DNA of 64,000 nucleotides from Chengkuizengella axinellae. GTDB lineage: Bacteria; Bacillota; Bacilli; Paenibacillales; KCTC-33759. The DNA lies in contig NZ_JAVAMP010000002.1 of the NCBI RefSeq assembly GCF_030730905.1, positions 372,001 through 436,000 of the forward strand. Reading direction: 5' to 3'. The translations under genes and the position numbers were made by a program. This document shows, in pieces, positions 1 to 7,553 of this stretch. Each line of letters opens with the position of its first letter. Position 1 is the first letter of the stretch. The notes under the pieces are model-generated. The model worked only from the letters and a program-made list of their open reading frames with translations, did not search any database and was not told the origin of the DNA.

Positions 1-159
1 GTATTAGCGATTGAAACCTTCATATCTACAGGAAGTGATTACGTTTTGGAAGAAGAAGATGGATGGACTTTAGTCACACCTGATGGCAGTTTAGTAGCAC
101 AATATGAACACACAGTCATCGTATCAGATGATAAACCTGTTATTGTTACCCAATTATAG
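1..159 (+). CDS. map: Methionine aminopeptidase type I, C-terminal fragment
   Basis: Only the last 52 codons are in the window; the gene enters from the left edge and stops at TAG 157-159. The translated tail contains IETFISTG, then DGWTLVTPDGSLVAQ and EHTVIV, the conserved C-terminal segment of type I methionine aminopeptidases. It includes the late glutamate-containing EHT motif that helps bind the two active-site metals. The enzyme removes the initiator methionine from new proteins in the cytoplasm. The start, the other metal ligands and the operon context lie outside the window, so only family membership can be judged. Confidence 0.85.
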   Translation, partial: VLAIETFISTGSDYVLEEEDGWTLVTPDGSLVAQYEHTVIVSDDKPVIVTQL

Positions 160-228
160 GTGAGTGTTACACTACATTATAGAAATGTGAATATGGATGT
201 TGTATGTCTTTAGTAAGAAAAATGGTGA

Positions 229-256
229 AATAAGGGAAAAGATTTTTTCCCTTATT
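229..256. terminator. Palindromic terminator-like hairpin
   Basis: A perfect 12-bp inverted repeat (AATAAGGGAAAA / TTTTCCCTTATT) with a 4-nt loop sits between the convergent aminopeptidase gene and the minus-strand regulator. It has A- and T-rich flanks on both sides and could end transcription from either direction. Confidence 0.6.
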
Positions 257-308
257 CCTTAGGTAGGGTCCTCCAACATATGTTGCATACTGCTATTGGA
301 GTGTGTAA

Positions 309-2045
309 TTATGTTTGCTCATCAATCCAAGATTTCTGAAACTCATCAAACCCAAAACCACCATAACGTATATTTTGTATCTTAGGGTGCATAATGATTT
401 TTCTTATGGGATGTATTTGAAACAGTAGAAGATGATTTTTCCGAATATAAGTCTCTATTTTGTTTATCCAATATTCGCGTTTTTTATAGTTTTGCTCAAC
501 TCTCATTTTATCTAAATATTTTCCAATAAATTTAATATTTTCTTTTCCCAAAAATCTATGAATAATATTTGCTTTATTATAAAAGGAATCTATAAATGAT
601 ATATGATAATCAAGCGAAGCAACTTCTCCACATAAAATTAAATCTGGCTTTTGGTCTAATTCTGAACTATATAAAATCTCTTCGATAAACCTACCTTGAT
701 TTCGAATTTTAATACCTACTGATGCTGCTTCACGCCTTAACCAATCTGCTCTTTCTTTTTCATCTACGGCATTTTTATAGAATAATGTTAACGGTTCTCC
801 TTGATAACCTGAATCTTTTATTAGTCCGATTACTAGACTTCTATTTCTTTGTTGTGGATTTGAGTTCCAGGGAAAGTAACTGGAGGCTTCTACCATTTGG
901 TTACGGCCTAAGTCATTCCACATTTTTTTGATGTCGAAGAGATGGAACAATGCAGCTCGAAAAGATGGATGATGTACAATAGAAGGTTTTTGAAAATTGA
1001 ATGCAAGAAAATCATAACCAACTGTAAGCTTTTTTTGCAGCACTGAATCTGCTGTTTCTTTATTTTTTAGTTTAATGTCCATTACATGTTTTGTTTTTCT
1101 GGGTACTAGATAGAATTCTATTTCATCCAGTATGGGTCTTTCTAGAAAATAGTGATCAAATGCTTTTAATACAATTTTTGAATTTGTACGTTCTTTTAAC
1201 TGAAAAGGTCCTGTACCAATCCATTTGTTTTCTTGAAAACCTTCATCCCGAGACAAGATGGAAAGATAGGTTGTGGATAGATAACGTATAAAATAAGGAT
1301 TAGGTTGATTTAATTTAATTTGCACAATATAAGGTGATAAACACTCTATTTCTTCAATATCTTTAATAAGCCAGGAAGAATAAGAAGAAGTTTTTTGAAA
1401 ACGTTCAAAAGTATAAAGAACATCATCACTTGTTAACGCTTTTTGGTGATGAAACAATACTCCTTTCCTTAGATGGAATGTCCAAGTCTTATATTCGATA
1501 TCCACTTTCCAATGGTGTGCTATGTGGGGTTGAACTGAATCTGTTTTTTGGTCGTATGTAACCAATGTACTTCCAAGTTGTTTAATTAAGTATGACTCAA
1601 AATCAAATGTGGCATTGATAGGATCTAACGTTTTTATCGATCTGATCACAATTGTACGTAGAACATCATCTGATATTTGACTTGAATCTAATCCAAACCG
1701 TTTTTGAATTTCTTTGAAAACGATTTCAAAAGATGTTTTAGGGATATTCAGTTCTAGCAATTGAAAAACATGTTCTAATTGTCCATTATTAATATATGTA
1801 ATAACAGTATTATGTACATCCTGATGAAGTGAATTTTTAAAGTGTATACGAGAGGAATTGCCTCTTCCTCTTCCGGGTATGTAGATGAATCTGCCTTCTT
1901 CCTCGTATTTCTTAATTTTTTGTTTAACATTTTTTTTGTTGCAGTGCCAGAGTGTTTCCAATTCATTCAATTTGAATTCAACACTTTCCTCTACTTCGTT
2001 TGGATATAAATAAGCCCTCATTTGAAAATAAGATAACTCTTTCAT
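309..2045 (-). CDS. SgrR-type transcriptional regulator with solute-binding domain
   Basis: This is a 578-residue protein. Residues 1-110 form a winged-helix domain of the SgrR_N type (starts MKELSYFQMRAYLYP and includes a KQKIKKYEEEGRFIYIPGRGRG wing, given here in parts). The rest is a periplasmic-binding-protein-like SBP_bac_5 domain, with DPINATFDFES, HHWKVD and WTFHLRKGVLFHH as recognisable stretches. Such proteins are cytoplasmic regulators that bind a small ligand with the C-terminal domain. The ATG at 2045 is chosen because AGGAGA precedes it by about 6 nt; the open frame continues upstream without a ribosome binding site. It is divergent from the GNAT gene at 2194, and the spacer carries an inverted repeat that may be its operator. 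The ligand cannot be told. Confidence 0.75.
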   Translation of the reverse strand: MKELSYFQMRAYLYPNEVEESVEFKLNELETLWHCNKKNVKQKIKKYEEEGRFIYIPGRGRGNSSRIHFKNSLHQDVHNTVITYINNGQLEHVFQLLELNIPKTSFEIVFKEIQKRFGLDSSQISDDVLRTIVIRSIKTLDPINATFDFESYLIKQLGSTLVTYDQKTDSVQPHIAHHWKVDIEYKTWTFHLRKGVLFHHQKALTSDDVLYTFERFQKTSSYSSWLIKDIEEIECLSPYIVQIKLNQPNPYFIRYLSTTYLSILSRDEGFQENKWIGTGPFQLKERTNSKIVLKAFDHYFLERPILDEIEFYLVPRKTKHVMDIKLKNKETADSVLQKKLTVGYDFLAFNFQKPSIVHHPSFRAALFHLFDIKKMWNDLGRNQMVEASSYFPWNSNPQQRNRSLVIGLIKDSGYQGEPLTLFYKNAVDEKERADWLRREAASVGIKIRNQGRFIEEILYSSELDQKPDLILCGEVASLDYHISFIDSFYNKANIIHRFLGKENIKFIGKYLDKMRVEQNYKKREYWINKIETYIRKNHLLLFQIHPIRKIIMHPKIQNIRYGGFGFDEFQKSWIDEQT

Positions 2046-2061
2046 GTCATGTCTCCTATCT

Positions 2062-2099
2062 AAAAAGGGGTTGTTTTTCAGTTCGATTATACCCTTTTT
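2062..2099. promoter_or_regulatory. Inverted-repeat element, copy 1 (candidate operator)
   Basis: AAAAAGGGG (2062-2070) and ACCCTTTTT (2091-2099) form an interrupted inverted repeat in the divergent spacer between the SgrR-type regulator and the GNAT gene. A -10-like GATAAT follows at 2118-2123. An almost identical block lies at 5603-5639, in the upstream region of the second GNAT operon, and similarity continues through the -10 region. Conserved placement suggests a protein-binding site, possibly for the adjacent regulator, but this is inference. Confidence 0.5.
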
Positions 2100-2193
2100 A
2101 GCTATTTTTGAATAGAGGATAATAATATATAAAATACATGTTTCAAAGATTTTCATAACGAATATGATTTTTATATATAATCTGGGGGAAAAA

Positions 2194-3072
2194 ATGTATA
2201 ATATAAAACGACTTTCTGAATGTTCTTTAGAGGATGCTTTGCAGGCCTGGAACAATGGTTTTACTGGCTATATGTTAGATGTACAGTTGACTATGGAATC
2301 TTTTTTGAAACGTTTAGTAACAGAGCAAACCTCACCAAAACTATCTCTAATTGCCTATCACGATAATCAGCCTATTGGGATTGTTCTGAACGGGACAAGA
2401 AACATTGACGGTAAGAAGGTAGCATGGATAGGTGGAATTGCTGTTGCACCCACATTTCGCGGTCAAGGAATTGGAGATCAACTTTTGAGAGAGACACTGT
2501 CCATTTACCAAAGTGAGGATGTTAAAATTTCAACCTTAGAGGTTTTAATAGATAATGAAAAAGCAATTCAATTATATAAAAGACATGGATATGTAAGTGT
2601 GGATCGTTTACAGTTCTATGTACATAAAGATGCTTTGGACTCTAGCCCTTTTGGAGATAAGTGTATTAAATACGAAATGAAGAAAGCGGTTCCAAGCGAA
2701 GTGAGAAAATTATCATTTTATAAAAGTATGCTGCCTTGGCAAACACAATGGGACAGTGTGAGGGAGGGAGAGGTATTAATTGCGCTGGATCAAGAGAAGG
2801 AACCAATTGGATATGTAATATATAAACGCAACTTTAATGAGCAAGGCGTTTGTACTTCAACTGTCCTCTATCAATGCGAGGTTTCACCTGAGAGAGAGGA
2901 TTATAAGGAGATTACTACATGTTTATTAACACAGATATACTCACCATTTGATCATAAGATGAAAAGAATGACGATGAATTTATCAGTAAACAACAGAGTC
3001 GTTTTATCATTGCTTAAGCAGGCAGGTTTTAAAATGAGATTGGAACAAGTGTACATGGGAAAAATGATGTAA
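2194..3072 (+). CDS. GNAT family N-acetyltransferase, paralogue 1
   Basis: This is a 292-residue protein. Residues 1-140 form a GNAT acetyltransferase domain: beta-strand GGIAVAPTFRGQGIGDQLL contains the acetyl-CoA pyrophosphate-binding R-G-Q-G-I-G motif, followed by TLEVLIDNEKAIQLYKRHGY, the usual motif B. The C-terminal 150 residues look like a second, degenerate acetyltransferase-like half (FYKSMLPWQTQW). ATG 2194 is chosen because GGGGGAA precedes it by a few nt and because it aligns with the paralogue's start; an upstream ATG at 2164 lacks a good site. The gene is closely related along its whole length to the protein at 6637-7521. The acceptor substrate is unknown. Confidence 0.8.
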   Translation: MYNIKRLSECSLEDALQAWNNGFTGYMLDVQLTMESFLKRLVTEQTSPKLSLIAYHDNQPIGIVLNGTRNIDGKKVAWIGGIAVAPTFRGQGIGDQLLRETLSIYQSEDVKISTLEVLIDNEKAIQLYKRHGYVSVDRLQFYVHKDALDSSPFGDKCIKYEMKKAVPSEVRKLSFYKSMLPWQTQWDSVREGEVLIALDQEKEPIGYVIYKRNFNEQGVCTSTVLYQCEVSPEREDYKEITTCLLTQIYSPFDHKMKRMTMNLSVNNRVVLSLLKQAGFKMRLEQVYMGKMM

Positions 3073-3110
3073 GAATGTGAAAACTAGCTAAATAAGTTGA
3101 AGTTAATCAT

Positions 3111-3145
3111 AAAACCCCAATTTAATATGGTGAATTGGGGTTTTA
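3111..3145. terminator. Bidirectional rho-independent terminator
   Basis: AAAACCCCAATT and AATTGGGGTTTT form a perfect 12-bp stem with T-rich (plus) and A-rich (minus) flanks. It lies between the convergent GNAT and RNHCP genes and can serve both. Confidence 0.85.
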
Positions 3146-3184
3146 TTGTATAAATTAAGATAGATAGTTATTGGGGTATTGTTA

Positions 3185-3493
3185 TTACATTAATTTGATT
3201 ATTGCATTTATATTGTCTGATTGATGATCAAACTCAGCAATTTTGTTTACTTTTTCTACATTGCATATTGTACACTGATGTATGATTTGCAATCCTTTTC
3301 GAGAATTGTGTCTAATCCCTATTGGTTTCATTAAACCTTTACATTTGCTATTTCTATCTCCAGGTTTTTCATCCACGTGTTTTGAATATAGACAAACCGG
3401 ACAATGATTTCTAAAACTCCCATTTGATAGGGGGTGAACAAAACTTAAACAATGACCACAAGAGAAGCTAGTGTTCTCTTTTTTTCTACTCAT
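3185..3493 (-). CDS. RNHCP-domain zinc-finger protein
   Basis: This is a 102-residue protein beginning MSRKKENTSFSCGHC. It carries three paired-cysteine elements (CGHC, CPVC, CTIC) and the signature R-N-H-C-P that names the RNHCP family, followed by the usual MKPIGI and CTICN-VNKIAEFD-like tail. Family members are short stand-alone zinc-ribbon-like proteins of unknown function, perhaps nucleic-acid binding. The length fits the family. ATG 3493 is preceded by AAAGGGAG at about 7 nt; a longer frame to 3532 has no such site. It ends against a shared terminator. No partner gene is evident. Confidence 0.8.
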   Translation of the reverse strand: MSRKKENTSFSCGHCLSFVHPLSNGSFRNHCPVCLYSKHVDEKPGDRNSKCKGLMKPIGIRHNSRKGLQIIHQCTICNVEKVNKIAEFDHQSDNINAIIKLM

Positions 3494-3528
3494 ACCCAAA
3501 CTCCCTTTTCTTGATTTATTGTTATAAA

Positions 3529-3830
3529 TCAAGAAGCTCGGGTTCCGTTCTTGTTCTCATCTATTATTTCAGGCTTAATTGAACCATTTACAAATTCACC
3601 GCCAGTTCCTTTAGGGTCAGCGATTACTTCCGTTTCCTACTTCATCTAAGCATATTTCATCTTAAAATCCGAACCTAGACCAATTTTGTGTTCTTTGTAT
3701 TGGCCACTGTAAGGCGGAATAGCTTCAGTATTTGGGTCCACCTTCCACCGGTAAGTGTATGATCAATTTCACTGACATCGGCATTCGTCCCCGATTAGGT
3801 ATGAGTATAAAATACGATCCTTCTTTTCAT
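3529..3830 (-). pseudogene. Decayed gene, family not recognised
   Basis: A good start (ATG at 3830 preceded by GGAG at about 7 nt) opens a frame that stops after 11 codons (MKRRIVFYTHT). Coding-like sequence continues past the stop (GTNADVSEIDHT), then in a shifted frame (TYRWKVDPNTEAIPP, KEHKIGLGSDFKMKY). Two further in-frame stops follow before the tail EVIADPKGTGGEFVNG-IKPEIIDENKNG, and it ends at TGA 3529. One frameshift and three stops mark it as a pseudogene. I do not recognise the family; it is a small, soluble-looking protein of about 100 residues. Confidence 0.45.
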
Positions 3831-3952
3831 GTTAATCACTCCAAATTATACCCAAAACTATCTAACAAAGTATTTTAGCATATGTTTAATCTATTTTGCC
3901 ACGTTCTAAAAGAAAGATTTCTTTATATGAGTATTTAAGTTAAGTCATCAGA

Positions 3953-4501
3953 TCATTTGTTTGACTTCCGGTATTTTTTAACATGAAAGCGAGTTGAACA
4001 TTTTTTACTACAAAAGCGCTGAAGTCCGTTTTTAGAACGATCTATAAAGATTTCCTCGCAAGGAGTGGAAGCACATGATTTGAGTCTTGTTCTTCCATAC
4101 TCCACTAGCTCTCTCCCTAATGAAAATGAACAAACTGCTAAGATGGCATCAACTAAAGGTCTGTTACTTTTCAGTGATTGACCATAAATGATTTTATAGT
4201 TACCATTTCCTTCCGATGAGAGTCTAGATCGAATAGGATTTTGAGATTCAAATATAGTTAGAAATGCTACTAATTCTTCGTCGCTTCCAATGGAGATGAG
4301 TTTTCGTAATTGATTTCGATATTTTTGTATGGCTGCTAAATCATCAAAAGTGGTAGGTTTTTTTTCAAATAAATTATATTTTTGAAGCACTTCATTTAAT
4401 TCGTCCACCCCAGGCAATTTTTCAGGATTTTCATAGTATGGATCATAAGAATTCAGTATTTCAAAGGTAAGAGAAAGCCACTCTTCATTGTAATACCCCA
4501 T
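3953..4501 (-). CDS. CGNR zinc-finger-like regulator, ABATE-type
   Basis: This is a 182-residue protein. The N-terminal 120 residues are helical and match the ABATE (ligand/stress sensing) layout found with CGNR fingers. The C-terminal 40 residues carry a C-x4-C ... F-C-x3-C zinc site (CASTPC, then RFCSKKC) followed by a basic VKKYRKSNK tail. The namesake CGNR sequence is replaced by CSTR, so the finger is a variant. These proteins are thought to be DNA-binding regulators. ATG 4501 is preceded by GGAGGTAAAATT. It is divergent from the arginase-family gene at 4613 across about 110 bp and may regulate it, which is inference. Confidence 0.7.
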   Translation of the reverse strand: MGYYNEEWLSLTFEILNSYDPYYENPEKLPGVDELNEVLQKYNLFEKKPTTFDDLAAIQKYRNQLRKLISIGSDEELVAFLTIFESQNPIRSRLSSEGNGNYKIIYGQSLKSNRPLVDAILAVCSFSLGRELVEYGRTRLKSCASTPCEEIFIDRSKNGLQRFCSKKCSTRFHVKKYRKSNK

Positions 4502-4612
4502 ATAATTTTACCTCCTTACATGTTATACTGGTAGTAATATTTAAATTATATTTTAAGTATTACATAAAATCAATGTGATGAAATTGGTTTCCTTAAAGGG
4601 AGGTTCTTTTAC

Positions 4613-5512
4613 ATGATAAAAGAAAAACAAATCATACATGCTCCTGTCAATCTGGGGTTAAGACGGCATTTGGATGGCAGAGAAAGAGGTTGTAACAAAC
4701 TTCCTGATAAACTTGAAGAGTTAGGCTTTCATACATCCATTGGAGCCAAGGTCGCTAGTAGGTTAACTCAACCTATTTATCCAGAAGGTCAAATATTTCA
4801 TGATGGTGCGTTAAACGTTTATCAAATTGCAACTTTATCAGTTGAATTAGCGGACAATGTTGAGAAAGTTTTAAACGGCTTCGCATTTCCTATTGTTTTA
4901 GGTGGGGATTGTAGTGTATTAATAGGAAGTGCGTTAGCTTTGGCGAGAAAGGGAAAATATGGACTCATTCATTTAGATGCACATTCGGATTATAACCACA
5001 AAGGAATCTCAAAGGAAGCTGCTGTAGCTGGTATGGATTTAGCGTTAGTCACTGGAAAAGGAACAAATATTTTAACAAATCTCGAAAATAAAAAGCCTTA
5101 CATTCAAACAGAAAATGCTCTTACATTTGGATATCGTGAGTCTGATCCAGAGAGTTGGATTATAGATGAAGTTATAGCTGATGGCATTACGTGTTGGAGC
5201 GCGGAAAAATCAACTCGAGAGGGGATAGAGAAATCAACTGATGAAATATTGAATTTTATGCATAGGGATAATGAGATAGAGGGTTATTGGTTGCATTTGG
5301 ATGCTGATATACTAGATGCTTCTATTATGCCTTGTGTTGATTGTCCAGAACCAAACGGCTTACAGTGGACAGAACTAAAGGAGCTCTTAAGTAAAGTTCT
5401 AGCATCACCAAAGATAGTTGGAATGAATGTAACGATATTAGACCCTGATTTAGATGTTAAAAATGAAGTAACAAAAACTTTTTCAAATATGTTGATAGAG
5501 GTGTTAAATTAA
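4613..5512 (+). CDS. Arginase/agmatinase family hydrolase
   Basis: This is a 299-residue cytoplasmic ureohydrolase-fold protein. Three metal-binding motifs are visible: GGDCS (usual form GGDHS), HLDAHSDYN (D-A-H-x-D) and LDADILD (D-x-D). The family uses two Mn ions to hydrolyse guanidino or formimino groups (arginine, agmatine, formiminoglutamate). Here the first motif has Cys where the metal-ligand His normally sits, so it may carry one tight metal only or act on another substrate. ATG 4613 has AAAGGGAGG about 9 nt upstream. No arginine or agmatine pathway gene is adjacent, so the substrate is open. Confidence 0.75.
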   Translation: MIKEKQIIHAPVNLGLRRHLDGRERGCNKLPDKLEELGFHTSIGAKVASRLTQPIYPEGQIFHDGALNVYQIATLSVELADNVEKVLNGFAFPIVLGGDCSVLIGSALALARKGKYGLIHLDAHSDYNHKGISKEAAVAGMDLALVTGKGTNILTNLENKKPYIQTENALTFGYRESDPESWIIDEVIADGITCWSAEKSTREGIEKSTDEILNFMHRDNEIEGYWLHLDADILDASIMPCVDCPEPNGLQWTELKELLSKVLASPKIVGMNVTILDPDLDVKNEVTKTFSNMLIEVLN

Positions 5513-5544
5513 CATTATACCCTATTAATTTCTGTTAGAAAAAG

Positions 5545-5572
5545 GATAATCATAATCATTTTAGATTATAAT
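5545..5572 (+). promoter_or_regulatory. Fur-like box with adjacent -10
   Basis: GATAATCATAATCATTTTA at 5545-5563 matches 16 of 19 positions of the classical Fur consensus and most of the 7-1-7 form. A perfect TATAAT -10 hexamer follows at 5567-5572, but no clear -35 is present. The nearest intact downstream gene starts at 5847, after an inverted repeat and a truncated EamA-like start, so the original target may be lost. Functional status is uncertain. Confidence 0.4.
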
Positions 5573-5602
5573 ATGTTAGGTTCAGTTACTATTTTAACCT
5601 CC

Positions 5603-5639
5603 AAAAAGGGGTTATTTTTTTTAGGTTTATACCCTTTTT
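5603..5639. promoter_or_regulatory. Inverted-repeat element, copy 2 (candidate operator)
   Basis: AAAAAGGGG (5603-5611) and ACCCTTTTT (5631-5639), followed by CATAAT about 17 nt later, reproduce the block at 2062-2099 with few changes. Here there is no SgrR-type gene beside it. The rest of this 334-bp spacer (5513-5846) holds the Fur-like box and the EamA-like fragment listed separately. Confidence 0.5.
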
Positions 5640-5726
5640 AACCACTTATGAACAGAGCATAATGAATAAAACAGATATTGTATTAACATTAATAAATGGA
5701 ATTACAAGTGGGTGGAAAATTAGGGG

Positions 5727-5792
5727 ATGAAAATCATATTGTTGATCTTTATGACAGTTTTCTTTTGGGGTTCTAGAATGATTTCCCCTTAA
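5727..5792 (+). pseudogene. Truncated EamA/DMT-transporter-like N-terminus
   Basis: A 21-codon frame starting MKIILLIFMTVFFWGS resembles the first membrane helix of drug/metabolite (EamA) transporters, where FFWGS is characteristic, and then stops at TAA 5790. GGGG directly precedes the ATG. It follows the second inverted-repeat element at the position expected for a controlled gene. It is either the scar of a deleted transporter or a chance short hydrophobic ORF. Confidence 0.3.
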
Positions 5793-5846
5793 GTAAAACC
5801 TGTAAATACTTAAAGTAGTTTTTAAATAATTAGTGGGTGGTTATGT

Positions 5847-6617
5847 ATGGTTCTTGAAGAAAGTATGCTTTGTTTTGATTCAAATTTAGCAAAAAGTAAG
5901 CCTGAAAGTATTGTTAAGCGTGATACAAGCTGTCCTTTTTGTGAGACAGAGAGTTTAACAAATGTAATAGATAGAGAGGGTACGATTATTTGGGTGGAAA
6001 ATAAATATCCAACACTTCAGGATACCTATCAAACAATAATAATAGAAACGGATCAGTGTGAATCAGAATTATCAGAATATGATCCTTCCCATTTAAAGCA
6101 ATTATTTCGATTTGCATTTGAAAAATGGCTTGTAATGGAAAACAGTGGTGAGTATAAGTCTGTAATTTTATATAAGAATCATGGCCTTTTATCAGGTGGA
6201 ACTATAAGACACCCTCATATGCAAATTGTTGGTTTAAAAAAGTTGAATTATTGGCGGAAAGTAAATACTGATACTTTTGATGGGGAATTCATTCATAGTG
6301 CTGGGAATGTTAGTTTATCAGTCTCCAATTATCCTTTGGTTGGATTTACAGAATTCAATGTAAAAGTGAATGAGAATTTCAACTTAAAAGATGTCGATCA
6401 AATGGCTGTTTATATTCAAAACGGCACTCATTTTTTATTAAATCATCTTAAATGTAACAGTTATAATTTATTTTTTTATAGACTAAATCAACTCATTTTT
6501 GTGAAAATCATGCCCAGATTTGTAACTTCACCACTTTTTTTAGGGTATTCCATCCCACAAGTATCTAATAACATAAATGAAATTGTAACTAAAATGAAAG
6601 ATATATATTTTAAATAG
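5847..6617 (+). CDS. DUF4931 / GalT-like HIT-superfamily protein
   Basis: This is a 256-residue protein. It has a CPFC zinc-type motif at residues 30-33, the stretch WVENKYPTLQD typical of GalT-like enzymes, and the catalytic-type H-P-H-M-Q motif in IRHPHMQIVG near residue 130. GalT-like and other HIT-superfamily enzymes transfer or hydrolyse nucleotidyl groups through a histidine in this motif. DUF4931 proteins have no assigned substrate. ATG 5847 is preceded by GTGGGTGG at about 6 nt. It is followed 19 bp later by the GNAT gene, so the two are probably cotranscribed. The pairing suggests joint modification or detoxification of a metabolite, which is inference. Confidence 0.65.
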   Translation: MVLEESMLCFDSNLAKSKPESIVKRDTSCPFCETESLTNVIDREGTIIWVENKYPTLQDTYQTIIIETDQCESELSEYDPSHLKQLFRFAFEKWLVMENSGEYKSVILYKNHGLLSGGTIRHPHMQIVGLKKLNYWRKVNTDTFDGEFIHSAGNVSLSVSNYPLVGFTEFNVKVNENFNLKDVDQMAVYIQNGTHFLLNHLKCNSYNLFFYRLNQLIFVKIMPRFVTSPLFLGYSIPQVSNNINEIVTKMKDIYFK

Positions 6618-6636
6618 AAGAGGAGTTGTGATTGAA

Positions 6637-7521
6637 GTGATCAAAATTAAACGTTTATCAGATTGTAGTTTTCAAGAAGCTGTAACTGCATGGAATTTAG
6701 GATTTACAGGATATTTAACGGATGTTCAAATGACATTGGAAGTTTTTTTAAATAGACTTGTAACGGAAGGATTATCCACAGAATTATCCATTATAGCATT
6801 TGATGATCATAAACCTATAGGTTTAGTTTTAAACGGTATTCGTGAGTTAGATGGGAAAAAAATTGCATGGAATGGAGGAACAGGTGTAGCTCCTGAATAT
6901 AGACATAAGGGTTTAGGAAAAAGAATGATGGAACAAACTTTAGGGATCTACCAAAAGCAAGGTGTTGATATTGCAACATTAGAGGCGATAAAGGAAAATG
7001 AGAAAGCAATAGAGCTGTATAAAAAAATGGGATACATAATAGAAGATCAATTATTGATTTATGCAAATAATCAATCATTTTATTCAAATCCATTTAAAAA
7101 TGATTTTTCAAATTACGAAATTTTAAAAGTAAAGCCTAGCAAAATACAACATATTCCATTTTATAAAAAAGGGTTACCTTGGCAAACGCAGTGGCAAAGT
7201 GTAAAAAGCGGTGAGGGAGTACTCGTTTTAGATAAAACAGGGATTTGCATAGGATATGCATTGTATAAACAAAATGAAAATGATGAGGGTGCTCATGTTT
7301 CAACTATGCTTTATCAATGTGAAATATTAGAAGGTCGAAATGATGAACTTGATATAGCTGTTTTTTTATTATCACATTGCTTCTCTCCTTTTGATCAAGA
7401 AAGTAAACGAATGGTTTTGAATTTATCTCATAAAAATCAAGTTGTAATTAAGTTATTATATGAAATGGGTTTTGAAAAGAAAATAGAGCAAGTTTATATG
7501 GAGAAAACATTGAAGAAATAA
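6637..7521 (+). CDS. GNAT family N-acetyltransferase, paralogue 2
   Basis: This is a 294-residue protein collinear with the one at 2194-3072 (for example IKRLSDCSFQEA against IKRLSECSLEDA). The acetyl-CoA motif is VAPEYRHKGLGKRMM, and motif B is ATLEAIKENEKAIELYKKMGY. The C-terminal half again contains FYKKGLPWQTQW. The GTG at 6637 is preferred because it aligns exactly with the paralogue's ATG and follows AGAGGAG by 11 nt; GTG 6628 lies only 2 nt from that site. It sits between the GalT-like and Ntn-hydrolase genes in a tight operon. The substrate is unknown. Confidence 0.75.
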   Translation: MIKIKRLSDCSFQEAVTAWNLGFTGYLTDVQMTLEVFLNRLVTEGLSTELSIIAFDDHKPIGLVLNGIRELDGKKIAWNGGTGVAPEYRHKGLGKRMMEQTLGIYQKQGVDIATLEAIKENEKAIELYKKMGYIIEDQLLIYANNQSFYSNPFKNDFSNYEILKVKPSKIQHIPFYKKGLPWQTQWQSVKSGEGVLVLDKTGICIGYALYKQNENDEGAHVSTMLYQCEILEGRNDELDIAVFLLSHCFSPFDQESKRMVLNLSHKNQVVIKLLYEMGFEKKIEQVYMEKTLKK

Positions 7522-7553
7522 AAGAAAATATGATAAAAAAAAGAGGGATAAAT

